Below are positions 24,514-33,013 of a stretch of DNA of 64,000 bases, in pieces. Made by a program: the position numbers and the translations under genes. Each line of letters starts with the position of its first letter. The stretch's first letter is position 1. The notes beneath the pieces are model-generated. The model searched no databases, was not told the DNA's origin, and worked only from the letters and a program-made list of their open reading frames with translations. Origin of the DNA: Candidatus Baltobacteraceae bacterium (lineage in GTDB: Bacteria > Vulcanimicrobiota > Vulcanimicrobiia > Vulcanimicrobiales > Vulcanimicrobiaceae); NCBI GenBank assembly GCA_036489885.1, contig DASXEW010000003.1:496001-560000 (forward strand), in the 5' to 3' direction.

Positions 24514-26093
24514 TTCGTCAATCGCCATCCGGCGGCATTCCACGTGGGCGAGAAAGCGCTCGGCGCGAAGCCGGCAAGTCGTTTGTCGTACGCGTAGACG
24601 TAGGATGGATTGAAGAGGTAGATGATCGGCACTGCGTCGGCGACGGCTCGCTCGATCTGCGCGTAAATCACCTTCCGGCGCGCCACGCTCACGTTGATGA
24701 GCGCTTCTTGCTCCAAACCGTCGACGTGTGCGTCGCACCAGCGTGCGTAGTTTGCGACGCCGTTGCAGCGAAAAAGAAAACTGTCGTCCGGATCGACTCC
24801 GACGGGAAACGGAACGTATGCGAGATCGAACTTCCCCGAAGCGAGTATCCCGGTTTGCGGCAAGAACAGCTGAGCGTTCGAGATCGACTTAATCGTAACG
24901 TCGATTCCGCGAATGCGTAGCTCGGCTTGAATGAACGTTGCGGCTGCGACGCCGGTGCGCGTTTCCGGAAACTGAACGTACACGAGCGCAAGCTTCTTAC
25001 CGTCCTTCTCGCGCATCCCGTCGCGTCCACGCAGCCACCCTGCCTCATCGAACATACGATCCGCAGCAATCGGGTCGTACGCCGGCTCGTGCACGGACGG
25101 ATCGCGCGCCCACGAGTAGAGCGGCTGGATCGTGTCGATTACCGGATAACGTCCGAACGTGATTTTCTGACTGATGGCTTGCCGGTTGATCGACGCCGCG
25201 AGTGCGCGACGAACGCGCACGTCATCGAGCGGCGGATGCGTCGTATTGATGACGATGCCGGCCACCAGCGCGAGCGGTACGTAGCGAAACGTGATGTAAG
25301 GCTGATGTTCGACGATCGCTTGTTGATCCGGTGCAATGAGATTCCAGTCGATGCTGCCGGATTGCAAGAGCGTAAGATTCGTTCCGGGATCCGGGACAAT
25401 GCCGACGTTGAGGCGCTTGGTCGCGGGCTCGCCGCGCCAATAGCGTGGATTGCTGACGTATTCCAAACGCTCGCCGCGCTGCCACGAAACGAACAGATAG
25501 GGTCCGTTACCGATCGGATGGTCGTTGAACGACGAGCGCTCGAGTGAATTCTCGTGGATCAAGAGATGCGCGGGCAGGACGAATTGCGAGGATGCACCGA
25601 CGGTGAAAAACGAAACGACCGCCGGCGCCCAGGCGCTCTTGAGTCGCACAACGACGGTTTGTGCGTCGACTGCATACGCGCTGGCGATTCGATCGTAGCC
25701 TTCGCGCGAACGAACCGGATTGTGCGGATTGCCGATCGCTTGGAGCGTAAAGAGCACGTCGGAAGACGTGACGGGCACACCGTCGCTCCACCTGACGTTA
25801 GGCCGCAATCTGTAGACGATCGTGCGTCCGTCGCGCGAGAGCCCGCCGTTCTGCAAGGTAGGGATGACCGAAAGCAACGCTGGGACGAGGTGCCCGTGTT
25901 CATCCACATCGATGAACGGTTCGAACACCAGCCGCGCTAGCTGGGCTTCAACGGAGGCGGCATCCGGATGCGCGAAGAGCGGATTGAGATTCGCCGGATC
26001 TGCGGCGATGTCGAAGCGCACCACCGGAGCCGGAGCAGCCGCACCGAGCGTCAAGAATGCCAGCACGAAAACAAGTAGAGCGACCCTCTTCAT
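24510..26093 (-). CDS. ABC transporter substrate-binding protein, family 5 (peptide type)
   Basis: A 527-residue periplasmic binding protein with a signal peptide (MKRVALLVFVLAFLTLGAAAPAP). Family 5 blocks are seen: LARLVFEPFIDVDEHG, YRLRPNVRWSDGVPVTSSDVLFT, NGPYLFVSWQRGE, DVRVRRALAASINRQAI. The C-terminal lobe ends in NPSYVYAYDKRL...WNAAGWRLTK. It binds oligopeptides or similar solutes for a permease not encoded here. The ATG at 26093 was chosen from the signal peptide; the frame above it is noncoding. It overlaps the 5' end of the divergent glycosylase ORF and is coupled to the CoA-transferase gene. Confidence 0.9.
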   Translation of the reverse strand: MKRVALLVFVLAFLTLGAAAPAPVVRFDIAADPANLNPLFAHPDAASVEAQLARLVFEPFIDVDEHGHLVPALLSVIPTLQNGGLSRDGRTIVYRLRPNVRWSDGVPVTSSDVLFTLQAIGNPHNPVRSREGYDRIASAYAVDAQTVVVRLKSAWAPAVVSFFTVGASSQFVLPAHLLIHENSLERSSFNDHPIGNGPYLFVSWQRGERLEYVSNPRYWRGEPATKRLNVGIVPDPGTNLTLLQSGSIDWNLIAPDQQAIVEHQPYITFRYVPLALVAGIVINTTHPPLDDVRVRRALAASINRQAISQKITFGRYPVIDTIQPLYSWARDPSVHEPAYDPIAADRMFDEAGWLRGRDGMREKDGKKLALVYVQFPETRTGVAAATFIQAELRIRGIDVTIKSISNAQLFLPQTGILASGKFDLAYVPFPVGVDPDDSFLFRCNGVANYARWCDAHVDGLEQEALINVSVARRKVIYAQIERAVADAVPIIYLFNPSYVYAYDKRLAGFAPSAFSPTWNAAGWRLTK

Positions 26094-27007
26094 CAGGCCG
26101 CGTTTCGCACGAGCGCCTGACGCTTCCGCTGAAAGGCCCCGGCGGCGAACCGATCGACCTTCGTCGCACCTTGTGCTCGCACGGATTCGTCGAGCTTGCG
26201 CCCAGCGTCCCCGACGACGACTACCGCGGGATGACGACGACCCTCGCGCTGCGTCACGGCGCACGGACGATACATTTCTTCGAGGCCTCGCCGGGCACAC
26301 TTGCGATCGACGTCGCCGGTCCGCGTCCGAGCGCAAAAACAAGCGACGAAATTGAGCGCGCGGTTCACGTCATGCTCGCGCTGGACGACAATCTTTCGCC
26401 GTTTTACGCGCTCCTGGCGGGCGATCCGATCTTAGAATGGGCAACAAAAGGCGCAGGCCGGTTATATCGGAGCCTAACGGCGTTCGAGGACGTCATTAAA
26501 ACAATCCTTACGACGAATTGCGCGTGGTCGGCGACGATTCGCATGAACAACGCCCTCGTGCAGCACCTCGGCGCGGAAGCGCCGGGCGGCGCCCACGCCT
26601 TTCCGACGCCGCAAGAAATGGGGGGCGCCCCGCTATCGTTCTACAAAGACGTTGCGCGGGCCGGCTATCGCGGTCCGTATCTTCGCTCGCTCGCGAAATC
26701 GGTTGCAAGCGGGGAGATCGATCTCGAAGCGTTACGCGCTGCGGATCGCACGGTGCTTGATGACGAGGCGCTGGAGAAACAGCTGCGAGCTTTACCGGGC
26801 GTCGGACCGTATGCGGCCGCACACATTATGATGCTGTTCGGACGGCGGCACCGGCTCGTCCTCGATTCCGCGACGCGCCCACGCTACGCGAAGCTGACCG
26901 GGCGAAAAACGAAAGACTCGACGATCGTTCGAAAGTTCGCTCGCTATCGAAATGACGCAGGACTCGCATTCTGGCTCTACATAACCCGGCATTGGATAAA
27001 AGAATGA
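26057..27007 (+). CDS. HhH-GPD DNA glycosylase (AlkA/OGG-like)
   Basis: A base-excision glycosylase of about 300-316 residues. The helix-hairpin-helix is LRALPGVGPYAAAHIMML and the catalytic Asp is in HRLVLDSATR, the GPD position. EDVIKTILTTNCAW is the usual start of the HhH domain, and the N-terminal TBP-like domain covers residues about 25-130. The best-supported start is uncertain: ATG at 26057 lies inside the divergent transporter gene's 5' end, and no ATG, GTG or TTG occurs between it and the conserved text LTLPLKGPGG, which begins with a CTG. The stop overlaps the next gene's ATG (ATGA). Confidence 0.87.
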   Translation: MPARKQVERPSSSGRVSHERLTLPLKGPGGEPIDLRRTLCSHGFVELAPSVPDDDYRGMTTTLALRHGARTIHFFEASPGTLAIDVAGPRPSAKTSDEIERAVHVMLALDDNLSPFYALLAGDPILEWATKGAGRLYRSLTAFEDVIKTILTTNCAWSATIRMNNALVQHLGAEAPGGAHAFPTPQEMGGAPLSFYKDVARAGYRGPYLRSLAKSVASGEIDLEALRAADRTVLDDEALEKQLRALPGVGPYAAAHIMMLFGRRHRLVLDSATRPRYAKLTGRKTKDSTIVRKFARYRNDAGLAFWLYITRHWIKE

Positions 27008-27813
27008 ACGCATACGAAACATTTCTCCAGCTTCATCACGGCAAAGAAGCTTTCGTCATGCCGAACGCATGGGACGGCGCATCGGCCGCATTATTAAAAC
27101 GCTCCGGATTTCTTGCGCTCGGCAGCACCTCGGCGGGAATTGCGTTCGCGCTCGGACGGCAAGATGGACGTCACGCCGTTTCGCTCGAGGAAGCAATCGA
27201 CAACGCAAAACTTCTGTTTCGTGCGAGCGGCCTTCCGATCAACGGTGACTTGGAAGATGGATTCGGCCCGAGTCCGGATGATTGCGTGCGAACCGTACAA
27301 GCTGCAATAGACGCGGGTCTCGGCGGCGTCGGCATCGAGGATACGACGGCGGATCCGAACGCACCGATTCACGGCTTCGACGCAGCCGTAGCGCGCATTC
27401 GCGCCGCTGCCAAAGCGGCGCACGGCAAGATCGTGCTGACTGGCCGCACCGACAACTACCTCAACGGTCGCGAGGATCTCGACGACACGATTCGCCGCCT
27501 CGTTGCATTTGCGGAAGCCGGCGCCGACGTGCTCTATGCGCCTGCGCTGCCGGATATGGACGCAATCAAAAAAGTCATCGCGGCCGTGGCACCAAAACCG
27601 GTCAACGTTCTGATTGGCCCGGGAACCGGTATCGTTCCGGTCAGCGAACTTTCAGCCGCAAGCGTAAAACGCATCAGCCTCGGCGGCGCACTCTATCGCG
27701 TCGCAATGTCGGCGCTCGTCGACAGCGCAAAAGCGATGCTCGCGGGCAATCTCAAACCTGCAACGACCGGCATCCCGTTCGGTGAGATTAGCGCGCTCTT
27801 TCCGAATCGGTGA
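27004..27813 (+). CDS. PEP mutase/isocitrate lyase superfamily protein
   Basis: A 269-residue TIM-barrel enzyme of the isocitrate lyase/PEP phosphonomutase group, which makes or breaks C-C or P-C bonds next to carboxylates. Seen blocks: PNAWDGASAALLKRSGF, the metal site NGDLEDGFGPSPDD, GVGIEDTTAD and GRTDNYL. The KxCGH catalytic loop of true lyases is absent, as in the large subgroup annotated as 2-methylisocitrate lyase-like or oxaloacetate hydrolase-like. It is coupled to the glycosylase gene by ATGA. The reaction is unknown. Confidence 0.85.
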   Translation: MNAYETFLQLHHGKEAFVMPNAWDGASAALLKRSGFLALGSTSAGIAFALGRQDGRHAVSLEEAIDNAKLLFRASGLPINGDLEDGFGPSPDDCVRTVQAAIDAGLGGVGIEDTTADPNAPIHGFDAAVARIRAAAKAAHGKIVLTGRTDNYLNGREDLDDTIRRLVAFAEAGADVLYAPALPDMDAIKKVIAAVAPKPVNVLIGPGTGIVPVSELSAASVKRISLGGALYRVAMSALVDSAKAMLAGNLKPATTGIPFGEISALFPNR

Positions 27814-27949
27814 CGTGCGCGCCGATTTTCACCTCGGCATGGCCGACGCTGCCGTCGGGGCGAGAATGGCGCTCGATTTCGGTTGCCTCGAAAACCGTCT
27901 CCATGAAATCGATCAATTTGACGGGTCGGCTATTCGGCTGGCTGGAAGC
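27788..27949 (-). pseudogene. Relic of a PhnB/VOC-family gene
   Basis: On the minus strand, from just after a TGA at 27950-27952 to a TAA at 27788-27790, the frame encodes about 53 codons with KLIDFMETVFEATEIERHSRP and DGSVGHAEVKIG, the first half of a PhnB-like VOC domain. No start of the usual type and none of the second half is present. It overlaps the end of the PEP-mutase-type gene by 26 bases. It reads as a decayed fragment lying upstream of the Lrp gene. Confidence 0.5.
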
Positions 27950-28007
27950 TCATGAATAAACAGCCGCAGGTCTGGGCATAATATCGAACGAATCGACTCT
28001 ATCAGCC

Positions 28008-28493
28008 ATGATTAGCACCGCTCTGTTCGGAAACTCCGAACTGGACGAACTCGACGTCCGGCTTTTGGACGCGCTCCAAAGAAATGCCCGCTCAACCTAC
28101 GCCGAGCTGGGCCAGATCGTTGGCCTCAAGCCCCCCGCCGTTCACGAGCGGGTGAAGCGTCTGGAGACCCGGGGCTACGTCCGCGGGTACGGGGCCCGCC
28201 TCGACGGCCGGCTGCTCGGCCTCGAGCTGATGGCCTTCATCGGCTGCTATTCGACCCCCGATGCCAACTACGACGTGCTGGTAGCCGACCTGGCCGCCCT
28301 CCCGGAAGTCTGCGAAGTCCACAGCGTGGCGGGCGAGGAGAGCTTCATCATCAAGACGGTGACGCGCTCGACCGCGCACCTCGACGATTTGCTCGGACGA
28401 CTCAAGCGCATCGCCGGCGTCGCCCGCACCAAAACGACGGTCGTTCTTTCCACGCCCTTCGAGCGCGGCGGGATTGCGGTGAGCGTATCATGA
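28008..28493 (+). CDS. Lrp/AsnC family transcription regulator
   Basis: A 161-residue regulator with an N-terminal helix-turn-helix (DVRLLDALQRNARSTYAELGQIVGLKPPAVHERVKRLETRGYV) and a C-terminal RAM ligand-binding domain (LMAFIGCYSTPDANYDVLVADLAALPEVCEVHSVAGEESFIIKTV). Lrp proteins sense amino acids. Its GTATCATGA end overlaps the kdd ATG by four bases, so it is co-transcribed with kdd and kamA and is probably their lysine- or beta-lysine-responsive regulator. A CATAAT-like -10 box lies about 30 bases upstream of the ATG. Confidence 0.92.
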   Translation: MISTALFGNSELDELDVRLLDALQRNARSTYAELGQIVGLKPPAVHERVKRLETRGYVRGYGARLDGRLLGLELMAFIGCYSTPDANYDVLVADLAALPEVCEVHSVAGEESFIIKTVTRSTAHLDDLLGRLKRIAGVARTKTTVVLSTPFERGGIAVSVS

Positions 28494-29560
28494 TCGCCGC
28501 GGCACCCGGCGTTTCCAAAAGCTGCCGCTACGGGACGCATCGCGTCCTGGAGCCGGCCGGCGCGTTGCCCCAGGCGGCGTGGCGTCTCGACAACACGCCC
28601 ATTGCGCGCGAAAACGAGATCCTGTGCGGCGTCGACGCGCTGTCGATCGACTCTGCAAGCTTCCGGCAAATGCGCGAAGCCGCAGGCGACGATCCAACCA
28701 AGGTCGGCGACGCGATCATAGAAACCGTCGCGACGCGCGGCAAGCAGCACAATCCCGTCACGGGCAGTGGTGGGATGTTCGTCGGTCGTGTTCTGGACGT
28801 CGGCACGAACCTTGCCGATGGTTGCGAAGTCCATGTCGGCGATCGCATCGCGTCGCTCGTTTCGCTCACGCTCACGCCGCTCTCGCTCGAGCGCATTCGC
28901 AACATCGATCTGAAGACGGCGCGCGTCGACGTCGACGGTCGCGCGATTCTGTTTGCGTGCGCGCACTTCGCCCGGCTCCCCGAGGATATTCCGACCGGCG
29001 TTGCGCTCGCCGTCCTCGACGTCGCGGGTGCGCCCGCCCAAGTTCGGCGGCTTGCGCAGCCGGGGTCGACGGTCGTCGTCATCGGCGCCGACGGCAAATC
29101 CGGACTGCTCGCCTGCGCGCAAGCCAAGGCACGCGCCGGTTCGACCGGCCGGGTCATCGGAATTGCGCCCGACGCCGAATCCCCCGGAGCGCGGCTTTTG
29201 CGCTCGCTGAACTTGGTCGACGACTTCATCGAAGCCGATGCCCGAAAGCCGGGTTCCCTACTCGCAGTTCTGCCCGACCGCATCCCTGGGCTGGCCGACC
29301 TCGTTGTTAACTGCGTGAACGTGCCCGGTACCGAGCAAGCCTCGATCCTGTGCGCGCGAGACGAGGGGACCGTTTATTTCTTTTCGATGTGCACGTCGTT
29401 CACCGCAGCAGCGCTCGGAGCTGAAGGCGTCGGCAAAGACGTCACCATGATCGTCGGCAACGGGTACACCAAAGGGCACGCGGAGCTCGCGCTCAACACC
29501 TTGCGCGCAAATCGTCTGCTGCTCGATTACTTCACGGAGACGTACGGCAAGTCAGCATGA
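28490..29560 (+). CDS. kdd: L-erythro-3,5-diaminohexanoate dehydrogenase
   Basis: A 356-residue NAD(P)-dependent enzyme of the lysine fermentation pathway that oxidatively deaminates 3,5-diaminohexanoate to 5-amino-3-oxohexanoate. The N-terminal text YGTHRVLEPAGALPQAAWRLDN is characteristic. A Rossmann region follows (GSTVVVIGADGKSGLLACAQAKARAG) and the C-terminal MIVGNGYTKGHAELALNTLR is conserved. It lies between the Lrp gene and kamA with four-base overlaps on both sides. The lysine 5,6-aminomutase (kamDE), kce, kal and kat genes are not in the window. Confidence 0.9.
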   Translation: MIAAAPGVSKSCRYGTHRVLEPAGALPQAAWRLDNTPIARENEILCGVDALSIDSASFRQMREAAGDDPTKVGDAIIETVATRGKQHNPVTGSGGMFVGRVLDVGTNLADGCEVHVGDRIASLVSLTLTPLSLERIRNIDLKTARVDVDGRAILFACAHFARLPEDIPTGVALAVLDVAGAPAQVRRLAQPGSTVVVIGADGKSGLLACAQAKARAGSTGRVIGIAPDAESPGARLLRSLNLVDDFIEADARKPGSLLAVLPDRIPGLADLVVNCVNVPGTEQASILCARDEGTVYFFSMCTSFTAAALGAEGVGKDVTMIVGNGYTKGHAELALNTLRANRLLLDYFTETYGKSA

Positions 29561-30912
29561 TCTCACTCGATCGCCCAGTTCAGTCACTCGAGCACCGAGA
29601 GCTTCTCGGCGGTGAGTTTTGGCGCGCCGTCCCTAAATATCGCGAGGTCGACGAAGCGACATTTCTCGATCACGTCTGGCAAGGCCGCAATTCCGTCAAG
29701 ACGCCGGAAGAGTTGCTCGAAACGATCAAAGGCCACGCGCCGCCTGCCTTCATCGAAGATGCCCGCGCCGGATTTGCGCTCGCACCGATGGCCGTGCGGG
29801 TTTCGCCGTACATGCTCTCGCTGATCGATTGGAACGATCCGTACAACGATCCGATTCGCCGGCAGTTTATTCCGCTCAAATCCGGGATCCGTCCCGATCA
29901 TCCACGTTTGACGCTCGATTCGTTGCACGAACGTGCCGATGCGCCCGTGCCGGGACTCGTGCATCGCTACGCCGACAAGGCGCTGTTCATCGCCTTGCAA
30001 ACCTGCCCGGTGTACTGCCGCTTTTGCACGCGTTCATACGCGATCGGCCCGGACACCAGCGACGTCGAGAAAGTGCATCTCACGACACCGCACGAGTGGC
30101 AGCGCATCTTTGATTACATTGCCTCACGTCCGGAGCTGGAAGACATCGTCATCTCGGGAGGCGACACGTATCAGCTGCCGCCGCGCAGCATCACGCTGAT
30201 CGGCGAAGCCCTGCTTGCAATCCCGCACGTTCGCCGCATGCGCTTTGCGACCAAAGGCCCGGCCGTCATGCCGATGAAGCTACTGACGGACGACGCGTGG
30301 CTCGATGCGCTGACCGCAATCGTCAGCGAAGGGCGGACGCTCGGCAAAGAAGTCGTCATTCACACGCACTTCAATCATCCCAAAGAGATCACGCAGATCA
30401 CGCAGCGCGCGATGCAGCGGCTGTTCGAGCGCGGCGTCATCGTTCGTAACCAGAGCGTGCTGATGCGCGGCGTCAACGATGATGAGCAGACGATGGAGCT
30501 GCTTGTGAAACGGCTCTCGTATGTGAACGTGCATCCGTACTACGTCTACATGCACGATCTCGTTAAAGGCGTCGAAGAGCTGCGCACGACGATTCAGCGC
30601 GCAATCGATATCGAGAAATTCGTTCGCGGCGCGACGGCCGGCTTCAATACACCCACGTTCGTCTGCGACGCACCGGGTGGCGGCGGCAAGCGCGACGTGC
30701 ATTCGTTCGAATATTACGATCGCGAGAACGGTATCGCCGTCTACACGGCACCCAGCGTGAAGCCCGGCAAGTACTTCGTGTACTTCGATCCGATTCAGGA
30801 ACTTAGCTCATCCTCGCAAGCGCGCTGGAAGGTTCCCGAACAGCAAGAGACGATGCTCGAAGCCGCCCTCGATCGCGCGGGCGCATCGCCGCGGGATCTC
30901 GTAACCGCGTAG
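29557..30912 (+). CDS. kamA: Lysine 2,3-aminomutase (radical SAM)
   Basis: A 451-residue radical-SAM, PLP-dependent enzyme that converts L-lysine to L-beta-lysine. The iron-sulfur motif is CPVYCRFC (Cys150, Cys154, Cys157). DIVISGGDTYQLP is the SAM-binding GGD block, and DAPGGGGKRDV holds the PLP lysine. HFNHPKEIT and NQSVLMRGVNDD are typical. The neighbouring kdd supports lysine rather than glutamate or arginine as substrate, though related 2,3-aminomutases cannot be fully excluded. It overlaps kdd by four bases and ends eight bases before the LOG gene. Confidence 0.92.
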   Translation: MISLDRPVQSLEHRELLGGEFWRAVPKYREVDEATFLDHVWQGRNSVKTPEELLETIKGHAPPAFIEDARAGFALAPMAVRVSPYMLSLIDWNDPYNDPIRRQFIPLKSGIRPDHPRLTLDSLHERADAPVPGLVHRYADKALFIALQTCPVYCRFCTRSYAIGPDTSDVEKVHLTTPHEWQRIFDYIASRPELEDIVISGGDTYQLPPRSITLIGEALLAIPHVRRMRFATKGPAVMPMKLLTDDAWLDALTAIVSEGRTLGKEVVIHTHFNHPKEITQITQRAMQRLFERGVIVRNQSVLMRGVNDDEQTMELLVKRLSYVNVHPYYVYMHDLVKGVEELRTTIQRAIDIEKFVRGATAGFNTPTFVCDAPGGGGKRDVHSFEYYDRENGIAVYTAPSVKPGKYFVYFDPIQELSSSSQARWKVPEQQETMLEAALDRAGASPRDLVTA

Positions 30913-30920
30913 ATCTCATC

Positions 30921-31475
30921 GTGCGCCTGTGTGTCTTCTGCGGTTCGAAGACCGGTGACGATCCGCGTTTTTCGCAAGCCGCGATCGATACCGGCACCCT
31001 GCTCGCGCGGCGTGGAATCGGTATCGTTTATGGTGGTGGGCGCGTCGGGTTGATGGGCGTGCTCGCCGATGCGGCGCGCGCGGCCGGCGGCGAGGTCATC
31101 GGGGTCATCCCGCGATCGCTTGCGGAGCGCGAGGTCGCACATTCGGGGCTTTCGCAACTGCACATCGTTGAATCTATGCACGAACGCAAAGCGCTGATGG
31201 CCGAGCTGTCGGCAGGATTCATCGCGCTGCCGGGCGGCTTCGGAACGCTCGAAGAGTTTTGCGAAGTGATCACGTGGTCGCAACTCGGGATTCACACGAA
31301 GCCGTGCGGCATCTTGAACGTCGCAGGCTACTTCGATAATTTGATCGGGATGTTCGACTACGGCGTGCGGCGCGGATTCATCAGTGATGTGCATCGTGAG
31401 ATCGTGCTCGAGTCCGAAGAACCGGGCGACCTGATCGAGCGCATGTTGAAGCTAACGGAAGTCGGTTTCCGTTAG
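30921..31475 (+). CDS. LOG-family nucleotide 5'-monophosphate phosphoribohydrolase
   Basis: A 184-residue Rossmann-fold protein of the LOG/YvdD (TIGR00730) family, which cleaves cytokinin or purine riboside monophosphates to base and ribose 5-phosphate. CVFCGSKTGDDPRF, YGGGRVGLMG and PGGFGTLEEFCEVITWSQLG, with the catalytic PGGxGTxxE, are present. The GTG start is used. It follows kamA closely and probably shares the transcript, although no pathway link is known. The last 24 bases overlap the convergent LolA-like gene. Confidence 0.92.
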   Translation: MRLCVFCGSKTGDDPRFSQAAIDTGTLLARRGIGIVYGGGRVGLMGVLADAARAAGGEVIGVIPRSLAEREVAHSGLSQLHIVESMHERKALMAELSAGFIALPGGFGTLEEFCEVITWSQLGIHTKPCGILNVAGYFDNLIGMFDYGVRRGFISDVHREIVLESEEPGDLIERMLKLTEVGFR

Positions 31476-32126
31476 ACCCGTATTGACGCGCAAGTCGTGG
31501 ATGTCCCATTGCTCGAGAAGCGTGTCTCCCGAATAGCGCATCCGCCGTAGCGGCAAATTGGTATGCGGATCGACGATGACCGCGTCTTTCGTCACCGTCT
31601 GGATGTCTTTGTCCGAATAACCGGGACACGCGATCGGGCCATCGCCGCTGAGGACGAGCTCGATCGTCGCAGCGCCGTCGATATCGGGGCCCTCGCGCTC
31701 GCGTACGGAGTCGGCGTGGGCGTCGAAGCACGCGAGCGCGCTTCCGAAATCAGCGGTCGCAATCGTATTGCCGCGCGGTGAAGTGACCATACGATCGGTC
31801 AGCGCAAATCCGACGCGCACGCCTGCGAGCATGCCGTGATGGAAGACGATCACCCTATCGCCGCCGTTCCAAATCGCAACCATCCCGCGCATTGGCCCGT
31901 CCATGATCTCCGCCTTGACGTGATTGGGGCGCAGGTAGCTGAAGTGAAAACGCCGCTCCTGGCGGGTGTCGGCGTCGAACTCTTGCGAGACGATGTTGGC
32001 CTGATAATCATTGACCTTGGCCCACGTCGCGTCAAGCATGCCAAGCTCCGCGGGACCCGAGGCCGCCCCTGCGGGAATGGCCGCCAGCAATAGCACGGCG
32101 GTCAGTCCCCCGACCATCGATCTCAC
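31452..32126 (-). CDS. Exported LolA-like protein
   Basis: A 224-residue protein with a signal peptide (MVGGLTAVLLLAAIPAGAASG). The strand pattern YQANIVSQEFDADTRQERRFHFSYLRPNHVKAEIMDG and VIVDPHTNLPLRRMRYSGDTLLEQWDIHDLRVNTGLTETDF resembles the half-barrel fold of LolA and related outer-membrane-lipoprotein sorting proteins. True LolA residues for lipoprotein release are not identified. Two Cys residues (ALACFDAH, PIACPGYS) could form a disulfide. It stands alone between convergent and divergent neighbours. Confidence 0.65.
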   Translation of the reverse strand: MRSMVGGLTAVLLLAAIPAGAASGPAELGMLDATWAKVNDYQANIVSQEFDADTRQERRFHFSYLRPNHVKAEIMDGPMRGMVAIWNGGDRVIVFHHGMLAGVRVGFALTDRMVTSPRGNTIATADFGSALACFDAHADSVREREGPDIDGAATIELVLSGDGPIACPGYSDKDIQTVTKDAVIVDPHTNLPLRRMRYSGDTLLEQWDIHDLRVNTGLTETDFR

Positions 32127-32202
32127 TGAGCTAGATTATGCCACACTTCTTAACCACGTCTGAGGGCGGGTTTGCCCAGAAGCGCTGACGTACAATCTTT
32201 AC

Positions 32203-32628
32203 ATGACGACGCCGCCGTTTTTCCATCCCGATACACGGCGAGCCGACCTCGCATGGACGGATTGGGACGAAGTCCGCGCGTGGCTCGAGACGCAAAGCTT
32301 TTGCCGCGTTGCGATCAACGAAGATCCGTGGCCGTATGTCGTCGCCCAGACCTATTCGTTCACCGGCGAAGCCTTCGTCATGCACTTCTCGCGTAGCGGA
32401 CGCCTGGCGCGACTGATCGCCGAAAATCCGCTGATCACGATTGAGGTCGACGAGCCGCGCGGACATATGGATGCAATCGGCGGGGCGATCGGTTATCACA
32501 GCGTCGTGGCCCGCTGCCGCGCCAAACTCGACGACGTCGCGGTCGGCGAAGGTTATATCGCGCGCGTAACTGCGGAGATCGTTTTGCTCTCGGCGAAGCG
32601 CCGCGCGCTCCCCGAGCATACCGTTTAG
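32203..32628 (+). CDS. Pyridoxamine 5'-phosphate oxidase-like flavin-binding protein
   Basis: A 141-residue split-barrel protein of the PNPOx-like family, which binds FMN or related cofactors. Strands such as CRVAINEDPWPYVVAQTYSFTGEAFVMHF and LIAENPLITIEVDEP follow the family layout (read substrate, short loop, helix RLARLIAENP). The typical PNPOx catalytic residues for pyridoxamine are not evident, so it is probably a general FMN-binding reductase. It overlaps the convergent VOC gene by four bases. Confidence 0.78.
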   Translation: MTTPPFFHPDTRRADLAWTDWDEVRAWLETQSFCRVAINEDPWPYVVAQTYSFTGEAFVMHFSRSGRLARLIAENPLITIEVDEPRGHMDAIGGAIGYHSVVARCRAKLDDVAVGEGYIARVTAEIVLLSAKRRALPEHTV

Positions 32629-32975
32629 CTCTTCAGCTGATGGAGGGCGAAGCGGTTGCCTTCCGGATCCGTCACGAAACACGCCTGACAATTGGGGAAT
32701 TCGTGCATGTCGCTGACCTCGATGTTGTTTTGCACGAGCTTGTCACGCATCTCGGAAATGTTGTCGACTTCGAACGAAACGCCCGTAGATTTTCCCGGAA
32801 TGAATCCAAGCGGCGTTCCGTCGCCGATTCCGAATGCCGTCGAGCCGACATTGAACTCGACCCAATGATCGCCGAACGCTTGTCCAGGCTCTAAGCCGAT
32901 GATGTCGCGATAGAACGCCCTTGCGGCGGGCACGTCTTTGACCGAATACGCGCAGAACGCAATGTCTTTCACCAT
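32625..32975 (-). CDS. VOC family protein
   Basis: A 116-residue single-domain vicinal-oxygen-chelate protein. Seen: IAFCAYSVKDVPAARAFYRDIIGLEPG, then the second module VSFEVDNISEMRDKLVQNNIEVSDMHEFPNCQACFVTDPEGNRFALHQ. The metal-ligand His is not conserved at the first position, but the terminal FALHQ and DPEGN are. The ATG at 32975 is chosen over an upstream frame that lacks family text. Substrate unknown. Confidence 0.87.
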   Translation of the reverse strand: MVKDIAFCAYSVKDVPAARAFYRDIIGLEPGQAFGDHWVEFNVGSTAFGIGDGTPLGFIPGKSTGVSFEVDNISEMRDKLVQNNIEVSDMHEFPNCQACFVTDPEGNRFALHQLKS

Positions 32976-33013
32976 AGTCCCGCCTATTATGACCGGCTCC
33001 GGCGTGATTCCCT

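Noticed and set aside
24514-24738. Upstream extension of the CoA-transferase
   Set aside because: It is the antisense-frame shadow of the oligopeptide-binding gene; CaiB families start at the IRVLEVG region.
26094-26342. Upstream extension of the oligopeptide-binding protein
   Set aside because: Arg/Ser-rich text opposite the glycosylase gene; a clear signal peptide begins at 26093.
32131-32691. Minus-strand 186-codon ORF opposite the PNPOx-like gene
   Set aside because: No family text; the plus-strand gene fits a known fold.
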